A stretch of 64,000 nucleotides of DNA from Microglena sp. YARC (taxonomy: Eukaryota > Chlorophyta > Chlorophyceae > Chlamydomonadales > Chlamydomonadaceae), in NCBI GenBank assembly GCA_022414725.1, contig CM039462.1, forward strand, positions 668,385 through 732,384, written 5' to 3'. Under the pieces are notes generated by a model that was not told the origin of the DNA, did not search any database, and saw only the letters and a program-made list of their open reading frames with translations. Position 1 is the first letter of the stretch. Every line of letters begins with the position of its first letter. This document shows positions 19,519 through 31,840 of this stretch, in pieces. A program made the position numbers and the translations under genes.

Positions 19519-22164
19519 AATTCCTACCCCCTTGACACGAATTCCTTTCGTCCTCAGCGCCTGGTCGAGGTACTTGTTCATCGCGCCTCTCCGGATCTTG
19601 GTTGCCCCCGTGATACCGTCCGACTCGGCCTTGTTCCATATCTTCCACTCGTCGAATGCTGCGTCGAGCGTGAGCGTTTCCGCCGATACCGTGTCTTCTT
19701 CGACCTTCTCTACACACTTGTCGACGAAATCGGCAAGGTGATCGTTGTCGCGCTGGTACTGGTGAGTACACGCCATGACGGGCTCAGGCTCCTCGAGCGC
19801 CTGCCCGAACGTGGCCGTGTATGTGTTTATCAGCATCGATACGAAGTGCTCCTTCCAATGCTCCAACTTTGACGATAGTTCAAGGTCCATGGGGAACTCG
19901 TTAGGGTGGTCCGGGGATGGCTTGGGCACGAACTTGGACTTGAACTCTATCACGCGTATGCGTCGCCACGTGCCTCCGTCGTCCGAAGGAACCGAAGGTA
20001 AATGGTTGCACTGTAGAAACAACTTGAATTGCGGCTTCCACTCAACGGGGGGCTTGTACAACTCCCTGCACTGAATGGTATCTCCTCCCGACAACTCTTT
20101 CATTAGTCCGATGTTCAGGTGCTCGTTCTCGCATGGCTCCTGCAGCACGCCGAAACCGCCTGCCTTTGGCCTAGCGATTTGGAAGTGGCTGCGTTGCTAG
20201 CCGCTCTCTGGCGCGTAAGAAGAGTGACAGGGAACTTGCAGCAATAGTCCCCAAGCGACTTTTCCATGAGAGAGATCGTGATGGACTTGCCGTTCGATCC
20301 GCTTCCTGTCCACACGTTCATGCGCTCGTACCGGATGTGCCCTGAGAGACAATCCGCGAGCGTCCTTAGAAGGTACGTGCGCACGTCCTCTCGTGGGTGC
20401 GTCTGGGCGAAGAACTTGTTTATTTCGGCGACCACTGGGTGGTCGCGATGGAATGGGGTGTACGCACAACCCGTCGAGAAGGAAATGTAGTCGTCAGGAC
20501 GACCGTCACGGAACTCGAAACGCTCCAAGTCGTACACTCCGTTCTCGAACCCCACCAGAGAGCAGTTGCTGTCAAGGAGGTCGCAGAACTTCTCGACCAT
20601 GAACAACTCACAGCACTCGCGCATCACGTTGTCCTTGAAAGCGGTCTTCTTCAACTGCAGGGATACGGCGGTGAGTTTGTGAGCCAGCTCGATCAACCTT
20701 TTTCTGCTCAGACTCATCAACCGTCAGGGACATGGATTGAATGTTCATGGTAGCGCGGGTGTATTCGCTGACCACTTCGGTGCTGATCTTGCCGCGTAGA
20801 GTGTATGCGGAATCGGTCTCGTGCCATCGATGGTTCCTGAACTCGTACCAGATGCGCATCTTGATGGAAGCGCACACGTAATCATAGCGGATACATGTGG
20901 TGCACCACGCGAGCGACGTCATAATGCGTCCCGTTCGAGCTCTGCATGATGAGCGAGTGTAGATCATTGCGGATAAGGTTCAGGTACGCCTCGGGGTTGT
21001 CGTGTTTCGCCCACATATGTAGTGTGCCTATCCCGAGTCCGCCTGTGCGCATCTTGTTCCACAAACGAGCGCACTCGGTGTTCACATACTTTGGCGACTG
21101 TTGGCTGAATTCCTCCCACTTGTCTAGTAGGCGATGATCTATATTGCGCAGACACCAACCTACGCGGACCCACTCGTTGTAGCAGTCGGCGCGAGCTGGA
21201 GAAAGCATCATCACAATCTGGGAAATGCGAAGGAACTCATCGCGGAGACGTGGTTGTTCCTACAATCGTCTTCCTGCATGACTACATTCTGGATCGTCTC
21301 TCGCATTCTGTTTGCGATGTTCTCGTGTGCGTGAGAATACAGTCACCTCATCAAGACTATCTTCTCTTAGCTCGCTCTCGGTGTACTTGTTCCGGATAGA
21401 GAGTATGTCTGAGAGATGTTGTTCGTCTTCCGCTATCGGGACCTCCGCTAGTGAGGAGACGGAGTCCACTCTAGCACGCTGTGCACGGTGTACGGCGTGG
21501 CACCAGGTTTTCGACTTCCGTACATCATCCAGTTTGTTCTTTTCGATGACTGCCTCGTCCACGACATCCTCGATGCGCGATAACAAGCCAGGGATGTGTG
21601 TGGAGAACAGGGCCGATAGGTCATCTAGGACCTTCTGTCTGAGGAGGTACTGCACCTCGGTGCGGGTCACGATGTCCGGGACGATGATGTGCAGTCCGTC
21701 CTTAGCACGCCGCTCTTGAAGAGCATAGGAGCCTTGGATCGGGACATGACAAAGAAACGGATGCGCGGAGCGTCGACAAATTCTCGGATGCGTTGAAGGT
21801 ATATTTTGCATATCTGAGGTGCCAATGAGCGAATGTCCACTATGGACTTGTCAGGAGAAGCCCTGCCGCCTCCAATACATCCCTGAATCAAGTCTCAGGT
21901 CTAGGTCAATGACGACCGGTCCGATGTGGGCGGTGCTTCTCTGTGAGCGAGAGATCCGGTGCGCCTGCATTTACTGCTTCACGGTACAGACGGTGGAAAT
22001 CTTCCTGGTCGGATGCGGATATGTAGTATGATCCTGCACTGCACGAGCGTCCCCCCCCATGCCGGTGTGTGTGAATTCGTCCCCTTTATGTACACGCGCT
22101 GGGATAGAAACCGGTGAAGCGCCTGCTCAGCCAGTTGCGGAAGAGATGGGCGCGCTTGCATCAT
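19477..22164 (-). CDS. D5-type primase-helicase
   Basis: About 895 codons from ATG 22164 (MMQARPSLPQLAEQ) in several frames. In order: an archaeo-eukaryotic primase domain (IGPVVIDLDLR, FFVMSRSKAP, KDGLHIIVPDIV), a PriCT-2 domain (YNEWVRVGWCLRNID, SQQSPKY, LGIGTLHMWAKHDNPEAY), a D5 N-terminal region (ENGVYDLERFEFRDGRPDDY) and an SF3 helicase with Walker A GSGSNGKS and the late motif FLQCNHLPSVPSDDGGTWRR. This protein unwinds and primes viral DNA in essentially all giant viruses. At least four indels split the frame here; arm 2 is worse. It is the best evidence for a giant-virus origin. Confidence 0.87.
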
Positions 22165-22546
22165 GTTTGCTGTTGTGAAGGATTACCCCATGGTAGCTCT
22201 TGGCGCTCCACTGTGGATTTATAGTGTGAATATGTAATATGCCTTTTATTTTCAACACGATTGTATCACTTTCATCAAAATATGTGTTATCGTAAATGTG
22301 CGAGTAAGCACTTTAGTAGTTGTTGTTCGTAACTTTTATACATTGTATCAACTGCTGCAAATCGTGTGTTCTGATGAAGACTTGGAATATCGAGAGAGCC
22401 TGTCTGCAGATAAAGATTGTCCGCAATGTGTGTTCCGACAAGGATGTCAGCCAGCCAGCTCAGTGAGTCATTGACTCGCGGACGATTGCACTAAAAATAA
22501 TTCGCGTCAGTAGTTAAGTAAGTAAGTACATTTGTATCAAGCACAA
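22165..22546. other. Intergenic region between D5 and the small gene
   Basis: About 380 bp, AT-rich, with no gene that I can support. It must hold the D5 promoter and that of the divergent small gene. GTAAGTAAGTAAGTAC precedes the latter. Confidence 0.4.
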
Positions 22547-22927
22547 ATGTTTAATATTTGCAGCGAAAGAGTGATGTGTAAGATTCCCGAGGTTGTACTC
22601 GCACTGTCCGAATTACGTTTACGGGATGCCCTCGGCGCGTTTTTCATCACAACCTTAACAAAGATGGCCACGAGTTTTGTGGGGACGGAAATGAAGGGTG
22701 TGAGAAGCACCAGGTTGCATCGAAGATTCATGTATGTTGCGTATCGCAAGCGCATTCAGAACAGTCAGAAAGAGCGTAAGAAAATCTTCGAGACCTTCAT
22801 TGAATCACTGAACAACATATCGAATAAGGAGACCCAAATTATCAGTGATGTAAGCAATGACTTGGCAAATGAGGAACATGCACGTGAACAGAACGTCCCT
22901 ACATGTATGAAAGGGGACGAAAATTGA
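22547..22927 (+). CDS. Small unknown helical protein
   Basis: 126 residues from ATG 22547 (MFNICSERVMCKIPEV). Rich in charged helices (YRKRIQNSQKERKKIFETF), no membrane segment, no motif recognised. The arm 2 copy at 37,914-38,338 is present but broken by many indels. It ends 39 bp before a full MITE-like element. Confidence 0.45.
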   Translation: MFNICSERVMCKIPEVVLALSELRLRDALGAFFITTLTKMATSFVGTEMKGVRSTRLHRRFMYVAYRKRIQNSQKERKKIFETFIESLNNISNKETQIISDVSNDLANEEHAREQNVPTCMKGDEN

Positions 22928-22965
22928 AAGCGTCTCTCACAGGATCCTACTAAATTTTTGAGATG

Positions 22966-23122
22966 TAATGGGCGTTCATTCCTCCCGGCGGATTTTTGAA
23001 ATGTCTACTCAGAATTTAGAGCCTCCGGAAGCCTGAGATACAGCCCCAGAGGATCACAATTCCGCTCCAGACCATGTTTCGCAACCAGTAAAAATCCGCC
23101 GGGAGTCTGGAACGCCCATTAT
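22966..23122 (+). mobile_element. MITE-like hairpin element, full-length reference copy
   Basis: 157 bp bounded by TAATGGGCGTTC and GAACGCCCATTA. About 30 bp at each end are inverted repeats (CCTCCCGGCGGATTTTT against AAAAATCCGCCGGGAG). The interior is asymmetric, with CTACTCAGAATTTAGAGCC near one end and CATGTTTCGCAACCAG near the other. TA flanks it on both sides. No open frame; a non-autonomous DNA transposon is the best reading. Confidence 0.78.
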
Positions 23123-23670
23123 ATGTCGAGATGTTGTGTGAAGAGAGAGAGAGAGGGAGAGAAAATATGTTTACAAGACGTGGACGTGTAGTCCCATCAA
23201 TATCCCAATTAAAAACTACAGTGATGTATCACATATCATCTACATCTGCTTCATTCTCTATCCTCGCAATTTGTTCAAGATGGTCATCATTTTTTTTCAG
23301 TAGATTCCTCTGCAGTATGATCAAAAGGCGCTGTTTCTCAGCTCTGCTGCGCGTGAATGTGTTGGATTAATGATATCCGCCCATTCCTCATCGGTCAGCC
23401 GCGAATGGTAAAGTTGTCTCTGAACTATTGATGATTTGATTTTTAATTGCATGACTTTGATTAATGATTTTAATTGATTTTAATTGATTGATTGATTAGG
23501 TTGTCACCCATTTATGCTGCGTACCTGTGGTTTAGGTTTACGCGAGGAATTGCGTGTCAAATCCTGCGCCGCACCAATGAGTACACCGTTACAAAGGGGT
23601 GTCTTGCGGCCTCCACGATGCGCCGGGATAACTTCTGCGCCGGAAATAACCTTCTTCACCCTGTACGGGT
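23123..23670. other. Inner end of arm 1: simple repeats and a partial frame
   Basis: Contains a (GA)n tract at about 23,138-23,162 and a TTGATTGATTGATTG tract at 23,478-23,500, both mirrored in arm 2. Around 23,504-23,758 (minus) and 23,577-23,837 (plus) are small frames; minus-strand PYRVKKVI is matched by PYSVKKVI in arm 2, so some coding is possible, but I cannot choose the strand. Confidence 0.4.
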
Positions 23671-25080
23671 ACAAGAATCGGCGTTTTTCCTGCTTCCCAA
23701 CGGATTCCAATCTTAGCATCACATTTTTAAGAGGGTTCTCTTTTCGATGCTTTTCCAAGATGCAATCTCTCTTACGAATAAAAATCGTAAGATTGGTAAC
23801 GGCATTTTTGACAAATAATGCTTATTTTTTTGATTGATTAGCTTGAAAAGACGGAGAAACGTACAGATTGCGAAATGTACAACGTGGGGAAATGCCGAGT
23901 AATTTGTAACAAAGTTGTTAACATCGTAGTCGTTGTTTCATACAATTATATAATTGTAAGAAATAAGGAAACGGGACGTTAAGTATGCGGCAGGGGGCAG
24001 AGGAATGTTCAAGGCCCTTTTACAATTACAGTAAAAAATCATTGCTCTAAGTAATATAATTCATTTTAGTAAAAAAAACACGGCGGTATGTGTCAAAACA
24101 TCTACTCCTCCTCTCCCCCCCCTCCTCGGCCTCCTCTTCCTCCTCCTTCTCCTTCCTCCGATGTGTCCCATCCCATCTTCCTCCTCCTCCGAGTTCTCCT
24201 CCTCCCTCAGGGCAGATGTCTGCATGGGTGCGTGCCATCCGATTGCACAGGCCTCTGCCCGTGGTGTCCTTCTCAACTGGATTGGACAACTAGAGATGCT
24301 TGTGTGTACTTTCTCGGATCTTCATACCCTTGGTGGGGTTCGCAGCTAAATTTGAAATGGCGGTCAATTGGAATATCGCCCGGCCATGGTGCGTGTTTCT
24401 GGCGCTAACCCCACGGGAGGAGTGGAGGCACGAGAGGCGTTGTGTTGGTCGCGATCCAATCTTCTGCCAAGTGGGTATTGGTGTTTCGGTGGGGTGAGCG
24501 AGCCGAGACTGTGCTGAGGCCCAGAGTACAATGGGCTTTAAAGGACGACGAGCGATCCAGCTGTGGCTGCGCAGGTTCGAGCTGGGGGTGAGTGAGTTGT
24601 GACCGGTCCAGCCGAGCGTATCCGTGCTCAAGAGAATTTTCCCCAGCGAGAGTTCATCCAGTTTGTACCCTTGACGCACAGCGACATGACACAACTCAAA
24701 TCAGTAGTGGGCTCGTAGGCTATTCTTCTAATCCGGCTTCGGTCACCTGGTGAAAGAAGTAATACGAGTAAACAACACATCTCTCCTCTGGCTTTCCATA
24801 TTAGTCTCGCAAGTGTGGCGACCTTCATAGTCTTTGTATCTCGTTACTTGCATGTAAAATGTCTGACACACTCCATGGACAATAGTCATCCAATGCTGCT
24901 ATCAAGGCGCTTGCCCATTGATTTTCATTCAACTGTGTAGAACACGACTGGTTGCTGACACTTCCGATGGTGAAGTCGACAAGAATGTTGGTCTTCGGTA
25001 CTCCCAGTCAACAGCATCATCGGTTGAGTGCTCTCAATAAACTCTTCTCAACGTTGAAGAAATCATCACCACTTTATTGC
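23671..25080. other. Spacer, no supported gene
   Basis: Unique to one side of the axis. AT-rich to 24,080, then a strong pyrimidine tract (24,105-24,215, CTCCTCC-rich). The 24,290-24,830 stretch has modest minus-strand frames but no motif I know. Confidence 0.5.
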
Positions 25081-25089
25081 TGGCTTCCA

Positions 25090-25520
25090 AGTTTCACGAA
25101 GGCTTCTGCAATATTTGAAGGACTGGGCATGGGATGGGCTTTCGCTGCTGGTTCATCCACCGCTGCTGGTCATCGGCTTCTGGTTCTAGAAAGGCCTGCG
25201 CTGCGTGTCGTAAACACGGACATTCAGTACGGTCTTGCCTGTCCCGGTGACACCGCGGTTTGTACAGGACCTCGGCCATGTTGGCCTGCAAGACGTACCG
25301 GTCCGGGCTTTCTCGTTATGAATAGTCTTCAGACAGCCGCCCAGTTTTGCCTCGATATTCTCGAGCCCTTCAATCTTGATCTTGGGGCTCTTTAAATACT
25401 GTTCTGGTGTCCACCAGTGGGAAGCCTTGGAGGACGTAAATAGGGTTCAGCGTCATTGTCCATCCACTGTCCTCTCCAGACCTGAACTCGTCATACTCCT
25501 TGTATAGACCACCTGCACTT
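25090..25520 (-). other. Possible host-like coding remnant
   Basis: On the minus strand an AG-bounded segment near 25,515 opens into a protein-like frame (LYKEYDEFRSGEDSGWTMTL, VLQGFPLVDTRTVF). After a shift, another follows (KIKIEGLENIEAKLGGCLK, TYVLQANMAEVLYKPR). The amino-acid composition looks genuinely coding, but I recognise no family, and at least two frame changes are needed. It may be an exon of a host gene or an old viral gene. Confidence 0.2.
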
Positions 25521-28500
25521 GTTAATGTGCAAACATGTTTGTTTATTTAGTTGAAATCATTTAGGCACCCATAATTCCCTACCCGACTATGACTCGGGAG
25601 CATCCCTGGATAATGACATCCTAGTCTAGGTTAACAATCCTTTGTATCATTTAATTATTTGAAGACTGTACATGTAAATCAATGAGGAATGCACACCATA
25701 TTCCTCCGAGCATATCGAGAGCATTGTGCAGACAGTACATTAACGCACGGTAGCATTAATTTGTAAATATCACGTATACAAGTATTCTTACGGATCCCCC
25801 GTTGGACCTTCGTTATCTTTGAATGCGTGTAAACGGCGATTTAACTCCTTTGACGGTGCTAGTGCCGATGACCGAACAACTTGTAAACGTTGTCTAGAAG
25901 GATCAGCGGAAGTCCCTAAGAGGTCCGGGCGTCTTGCCTTGTGTAAGGGCCCATTTTCTTGAATAAGTTACCAACAATGCCGCATTCAGAATGGTCCAGG
26001 GTGTAAACCTTCCATGTTCTTTAACCCTTGCGAGATCACAGAGTACTTTTGAGCAAGATTGCTATGTGTGTTCCGGGAGGGAGGAAATGGAGACACTTCC
26101 TCAAACGCAGTTCAATTCTCAAACCAACAAGGACAAGTATGCGAACACTATGAAAGCGTGTCTGTTGTCCTTTGCGGCGTGTCCATTTTGCAGAACAATA
26201 CGGTGGAAGCTCTGCCCTTCTTCTTCAAGGACCGGTTGAAAGAAATGTTGAGCATGAATATGTCAGATTGAGACTGCCGAGTAGAATGGCAAAGCCCAAT
26301 AACCAATCGAGCCTCTTCCCTGGGAGAATAATCCTGAGGTTAACATAGAAGGAAACATTGGAGTCAGAATATTACATTATTTGTTAAAGTAATCATTTCA
26401 AGTTGTTAATACTGTGTATGCTCCCGATTATGCTCGGGAGACATGTCCTACATGCGCTGTATTTTGTACTTTCACTTCCATGAAGCGTGTATTTAGAATT
26501 TCCCTCCTGCGGTCTTTCTTTGTATGTGAGAAGTGGCGTGACTGAGGAAGATTAGTCTTCTCTTGTTGTCCACTTGCATCAGCGGATGCGTGCAAGTAAG
26601 AGCTTCGGATATCCTGTCGACAGTTTTTCACGGATGTCATACCTACCCGACCAATGGAAATCTGATTACGGTGCACACCCTGACTCTGACGAAGTTCATC
26701 AACTGCTGCTGAAACGTATGGAGGAGTCCGGCTTCGTACTGTGATGCAGTCGTCGAACTTGCAAAAGCTGCCAAAAGTCTTATCTTCACGTTCTCACTCA
26801 TGTTGCATGCCATAGTTTACGAAACTGCTGTATAATGTTCCTGGGAGGAACCATTAGGCCGTTTCTTCTCATGTCCTAAAAACAGCTGCCTGCTTGGAAA
26901 TATGCCGCAATGTAAAAAATCAAAGGGCAAACCACGATGAGAATTCGGGATAACGACTCTCTGTTGTTTTATCTGACCTTATCGCAAGCCATGCAGTTGA
27001 ACGAATTACGATGCAGCCTGATAAAATGACTTGCAAACGTCAACGCCCAATATCTGAAACGAGCAAAATATCGTTTAAGTTCGAGTCATAAACTGTTCGA
27101 AAAATCTTTAGGCCATCGAGCGCATCAGGCGCTTCAGGCGCAAGATCAAATTATTGACAACCTACCTTTGTGAGTAACGGTCTACACGGAGGTAACATTC
27201 AAATTTCAATTACAACCAACCTTGTTCGACCAGACACCTCCTTGTCCCTGTCTTGCGATCCTGCTTGCTTGCCAGTTGCATTAATTCGATGTAAGCATCA
27301 ACGTTGCCTTTCGGCAGGTTCGAGCCGGCGATTCATTTCGTGTTCGCAGAAATTACAATCCTGTGGGAGTACCAAGTGACATGTGTTTTGCACTTACAGG
27401 TATAAGCTTGTCGAATTGATTCACGGTATCAAGAGTTGCGTAACTATGCTCGCTCTCTTCGGCTGGCAGTTTCCGATCGCATCGTCGCCCATCTGAAGAT
27501 TCTCGAAATCTAGTTGTCGACGGCGCGTACCGGCAACTAGGCTCAACTCAAGTGGTGGTATGCCCATCCAACTTCCTGGGGAAGGGTAAAGCGTCATCTT
27601 TGCCGCCTTCCCCTCAAGTAGACACTAAGCTGCCAAGATATAAGAAGAATCGACAGTGGGCCTGCGTCGGCTGAGTGATCCGGAACAAACGGGACAGCCA
27701 AATGTACCGGGTCGATCTCGCAGTCTACCGTACAGACTAACCGTAAGACCAGCACTTCCGACTATACTCCGGGAGCTTTGAGCATAGACCGGACCAGCCA
27801 AACTGCAAGGGCTAATAACTTTATAGAATCAATTCGGGAAACACAAGACTGTATTTGCAGTACGTGAATAACTAGCAGGCATTAGTTCGACGCTGTCCAA
27901 GGTCCTATCAGCTTGCTTGCTATGTCGTATTGATGCCGCCAAGGTAAACCCTGAGAGGTTGAATTCTTTTAAGAGACCCCCTTCTTCCTAAACCTTCCAA
28001 CCTAACGCAAACCGATTCACGTGTAAACAACGCGGAGAGACATTTTTCGTCCAACTCGTACAACCATTCGAAGGTTGTTTCCCAGGGAAAATACCTAAGC
28101 AACAACCTTTGCAACCTAAACCTTCTACATCTGGTCTGTAGCTACCCAGCCTGCGCACCTCGACGACCAGCTGCAGTGCCTGGCAACCTCGACAACCAGC
28201 ATGCAAGTGCTGCGATACCCGACTGTTGCAACCGTAGGACTCTGTCCTTCAAACAGTTGAGAAGCTTGCGGAACAGTAGCATGTCCTTCAAAAGGTCGGT
28301 GGTGGTCCACAAGCAAGTCTAAACAAGTCCTGCAAGCAAGAAAACTACCTGGGAACGTACACTAGGACTGATGAAGTAACACGGAAGGGGTAAAGAGGGG
28401 CCACCACAACAACCACCTATTGTGGTTGAAGAATCTCACAACCCGATGGACCCCTGGATTCCCCGAGATCGCCAAGGATGAAAGTGATGCAGACTCCCAA

Positions 28501-28780
28501 ATTGTATTGGGCACCATATGTCACCTTCACCGACGTGGGTATGAAGAGGATCGATAGGCGTGCACAAGAATAGGTATCGTTCGCATGGGACAGAGTGAAC
28601 GAGATGCGCTTCTTCGCTAAGGGTAGGAAAGTCCCCTACAGCTCTGCATAGACGACTTGAGGACTGTGCGAGGAAGACAGAAACAAGATAAAGAAAACTT
28701 TTATTCCGTGCCCGAATAGCAAGTAATCAGAATGGGTGTTGCTTATGAATTGAACAGCATGTATTATAAGTACATTTTCT
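25521..28780. other. Spacer, no supported gene
   Basis: 3.2 kb with only short frames. Solitary CTCCCGAxTAT..TCGGGAG palindromes occur at about 25,590, 26,423 and 27,766. A 26,000-26,270 frame (VEALPFFFKDRLKEMLSMN) looks weakly coding. Otherwise nothing I can name. Confidence 0.45.
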
Positions 28781-28789
28781 GTATCATTC

Positions 28790-30480
28790 TCTTGTTGGGT
28801 TTTGGTCAATAGCTCCCGATTATGATCGGAGGATCTCGTGCGTTATTCCGAGTACATGTTTTTGAATCACCGCTCGTTTGGTTTGACAATGCCTCCGATT
28901 ATATCGGAGGACTGTGGTTATTCCGAGTCATGTTCTTCTGTATCATTCGCAGCGTTGGTTTGTCGCAATGCTCCCGATTATGATCGGCGAGACTGTGTTA
29001 TGCCGGTACATGTTTTTCTGTATCGATTCTCTCGTTGGGTTTCAATGCTGCCGCGATTATGATCGGAGAACTGTGTGTATGCCGATAATGTTTTCTTATC
29101 ATTTCGCGCGTTGGGGTTTTGTCAATGCTCCCGATTACTGATCGGCGCGGATGGTGTGTAAATGCGAGTACATTTTTGTATCATTCGCGCGTTGGGTTTG
29201 TCATGCTCACCGACTACGATCGGGACTGTGTGTATGCCTGAGTACATGTTTTTTGGAATCCATTCGCTCGTTGGGTTGGCAATCTCCCGGATTATAATCG
29301 GGAGGACTGTGTGTTAATGGCGCGAGTTATCCCTATGAATCTTTTGAATCATTCGCGTGCGTTGGGCCATTGGGTTGTCAGATTGCTTTCCGATTATGAC
29401 TGGTGAGGCCTGTAAGTGTATGTCCGCCGAGTATTATTTTTTCGTGTTCAATTCCTCCCTTCTTGGGCAATTTGTCAATACTTCCGTATGATCGCTGACG
29501 GGACTGTTGTACTCGTCTGGAGTGACGTGTTATTCCTGTATCATTCCTTGTGGGTTTGTCAACCGGCTCCCGATTATTGATTCGGGGACGGTACTTGTGT
29601 GGCTTTCCGAGTACAATTGTTTTCTGTATCATTCGCTCTCGTTGGGATTTGTCAATGCTCCCGATTGATGATCGGAGGACTGTGTGTATGCGAGTACTAA
29701 TGTTTTTCTGCTACCTACTATATCTCGTCGTCCTCTGGTGGTTGCTCTGTCAATGGGTCCCCACCTCAGTTCATGATCTGGTGAGGACTGTTATTCGAAG
29801 TACATGTTTCTGTTATCATTCCTCCAGTTGGTTTCGTCCATTGCAACGTTTCTCGACCCTAGATATCACGCGCGAGGGACTGTGTGTATTCCGTGTAGCA
29901 TAAATTTGTTTCTTAAATCATACGCGTCGTTGGGGTTGTCAATGCTCTACTCGCTGTGGATTTTACTGATTGTGAGGACCTTTGATGGGTAAATGCCAGA
30001 GTAAATGTTTTCTGACCCACTTCGCTAGCTCGTAAATTTGTCAACTTTCGGTGGCGAATAATGACTCGGTGTAAGACTGTGTATCCGAGTACATTTTTCA
30101 GTATCACTGTAAAAGCATCAGTTGTGCGTTTTTTGTCAAATGCTGGGCATGCCGAGGATAATGATCGGGAGGCACCTGTGTGATAAAATAAAGGCTGTAG
30201 TTAATGTGGGCCCTGCAGTGTTTTCTGATATCATTCGCGCTTTCTTTTGTCAATGCTCCCCCGATAAGATCGGAGGACTGCCTGTGTTACTGCGATCTCA
30301 ATGTTTCTGTAGTCATTGGTCGCGTGGAGGCTCTCGTTGGTACCTTTGTTACCTATTGCTCCGTGATTATGATCGGAGACTGTGTGTATTGCCGAGTAAA
30401 TTAGGGACCGTTTTCTGTATCATTCCTCATCGTTGGTTTGTCAATGCTCCGACTACGATCGGAGGACTGTGGGTTTTCTC
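28790..30480 (+). repeat. ~80-bp minisatellite with central palindrome
   Basis: About twenty noisy units, each with TCAATGCTCCCGATTATGATCGG-like palindrome (shortened form CTCCCGATTATAATCGGGAG), then GGACTGTGTGTATGCCGAG, TACATGTTTTTCTGTATC and ATTCGCTCGTTGGG. Palindrome spacing is about 75-83 bp. Units differ mainly by small indels, as in uncorrected long reads. Confidence 0.8.
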
Positions 30481-31840
30481 TACTATTATCTGAAATCATT
30501 GTGCTCTACCGAAACCTATTTGTCCTTACCGCATGCGTTCCACGAGTCGACGGTAGCTTTGGCAGTGGAGATCGGTAAAAGTCAACATGCTGGGCGAGCA
30601 AGGACTTTTTTGGATGCGGTCGTCATGGACGCCATGGACAAAGGTCCTGAATCAAGAGCCAATGAACATTGAAGTACTTGTCTGGGGGTCGGAGGGGTCT
30701 CCAGCCTTCAAAAGTTTATCGGCTATCGCACACTCTACGTTTGTTGATGGTTTCTGATGCTGGCATAACATTGAAAGGCCAATGTTGAGCTCGATGCTTT
30801 CTGGTCGCACACTATTTTGGTCAGCCCTGCTGGCCGCGGGATTCCAAGCCAAGCCAATGAATAGCTACGCGCATTTCGGAGCCCCATGTCTGGACCCTCA
30901 TTCATAGCATACCAGTGTCACATTTCTCGGGGGGCTGTCATGCTCACTCAATGTGTGGATACTTTAATGCGCGCCCACCACTCTGTTACAGTCGCAAGGC
31001 GCCGAGATACCTCGGCCGACAAACGATGGCCGCGGTGGGGAGGAAAGAGCGTGGGTTGAGACACATCGTAGAAAGCTCCGGGAACGATTCAAGGACTTTG
31101 TCTGGCGACAGACGCGGAGTCACTCTCGATCTGTTACAAACAAAGAGCCTTCACCTGACTGCGTCGGTAATCAAGTTAGAGCAATCGAACGGACTGTACT
31201 GTGCAATCCACGCTGCAATCGTCGAATTTCAAATCTGAACAGTAGCATTTTGAATATTACGTACGCTGTGAGATGTACACCGTTCGCCAATAACATATCA
31301 GGGTGTGTTTCCTGACCTTGCAACTCAGCGTGGCTTTCAAAATTCATAGGAATATTTGCGTAACTCCGCACATCTCCTTTCCTTCAGGCTCGCGAAGAGT
31401 AGGCAGGAGGAAGCGAACTGAGATCAAGCCACTAAAATCAAAGCGTAAGAGGAGAATCGCCGACAACTTTTGTTAAGTCATTGATCAGAATTGTTATGCT
31501 CCTTTCGGCACATCTGATCAACTCTTCAGGTTGAATAAGAACAGCAGTCAACAGTTCTATCTTCCTGTGCAATCGTAGTCATGTCGATTGTCGCATGCAA
31601 ACTTACAACATCGGCCTGCAGTTCACTTTGATCTTGAATTAATCCGTCCTCCCTTGGCCGTTCCGTTATGTCGGACGAGGACTTCGGTCCGCCTTAGCGC
31701 CTTTTGTTGTATCTTTCCTTTCGCAAGTCGTATCTATCGTTTGCGTGAATGAACCATGCAGCAAGTCTGTTCCCTGCAAATCGTAGTCATGTTGATCGCA
31801 TTCAACTAAACACGCGCGTCACTGGATTTTGAATATCGGT
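30481..31840. other. Spacer between minisatellites
   Basis: No confident gene. A plus-strand frame ending at 30,672 contains HAFHESTVALAVEIGKSQ and FLDAVVMDAMDKGPESRAN, which looks coding but is short and unrecognised. Confidence 0.35.

Larger units (their letters stand above)
1..23670 (+). repeat. Arm 1 of giant inverted duplication
   Basis: Every gene in this interval has a mirror-image counterpart between about 37,165 and 64,000; base 306 pairs with base 64,000. Gene order, intron position, most short repeats and convergent gene overlaps are shared. The inner breakpoint lies near 23,670, where the match to arm 2 stops inside a small reading frame. The outer end is outside the window. Proteins differ between arms by scattered substitutions and by repeat copy number. 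Confidence 0.93.

Noticed and set aside
24290..24694. Minus-strand gene in the spacer
   Set aside because: The frame is of moderate length but has no motif, no counterpart in the other arm and no clear composition bias.
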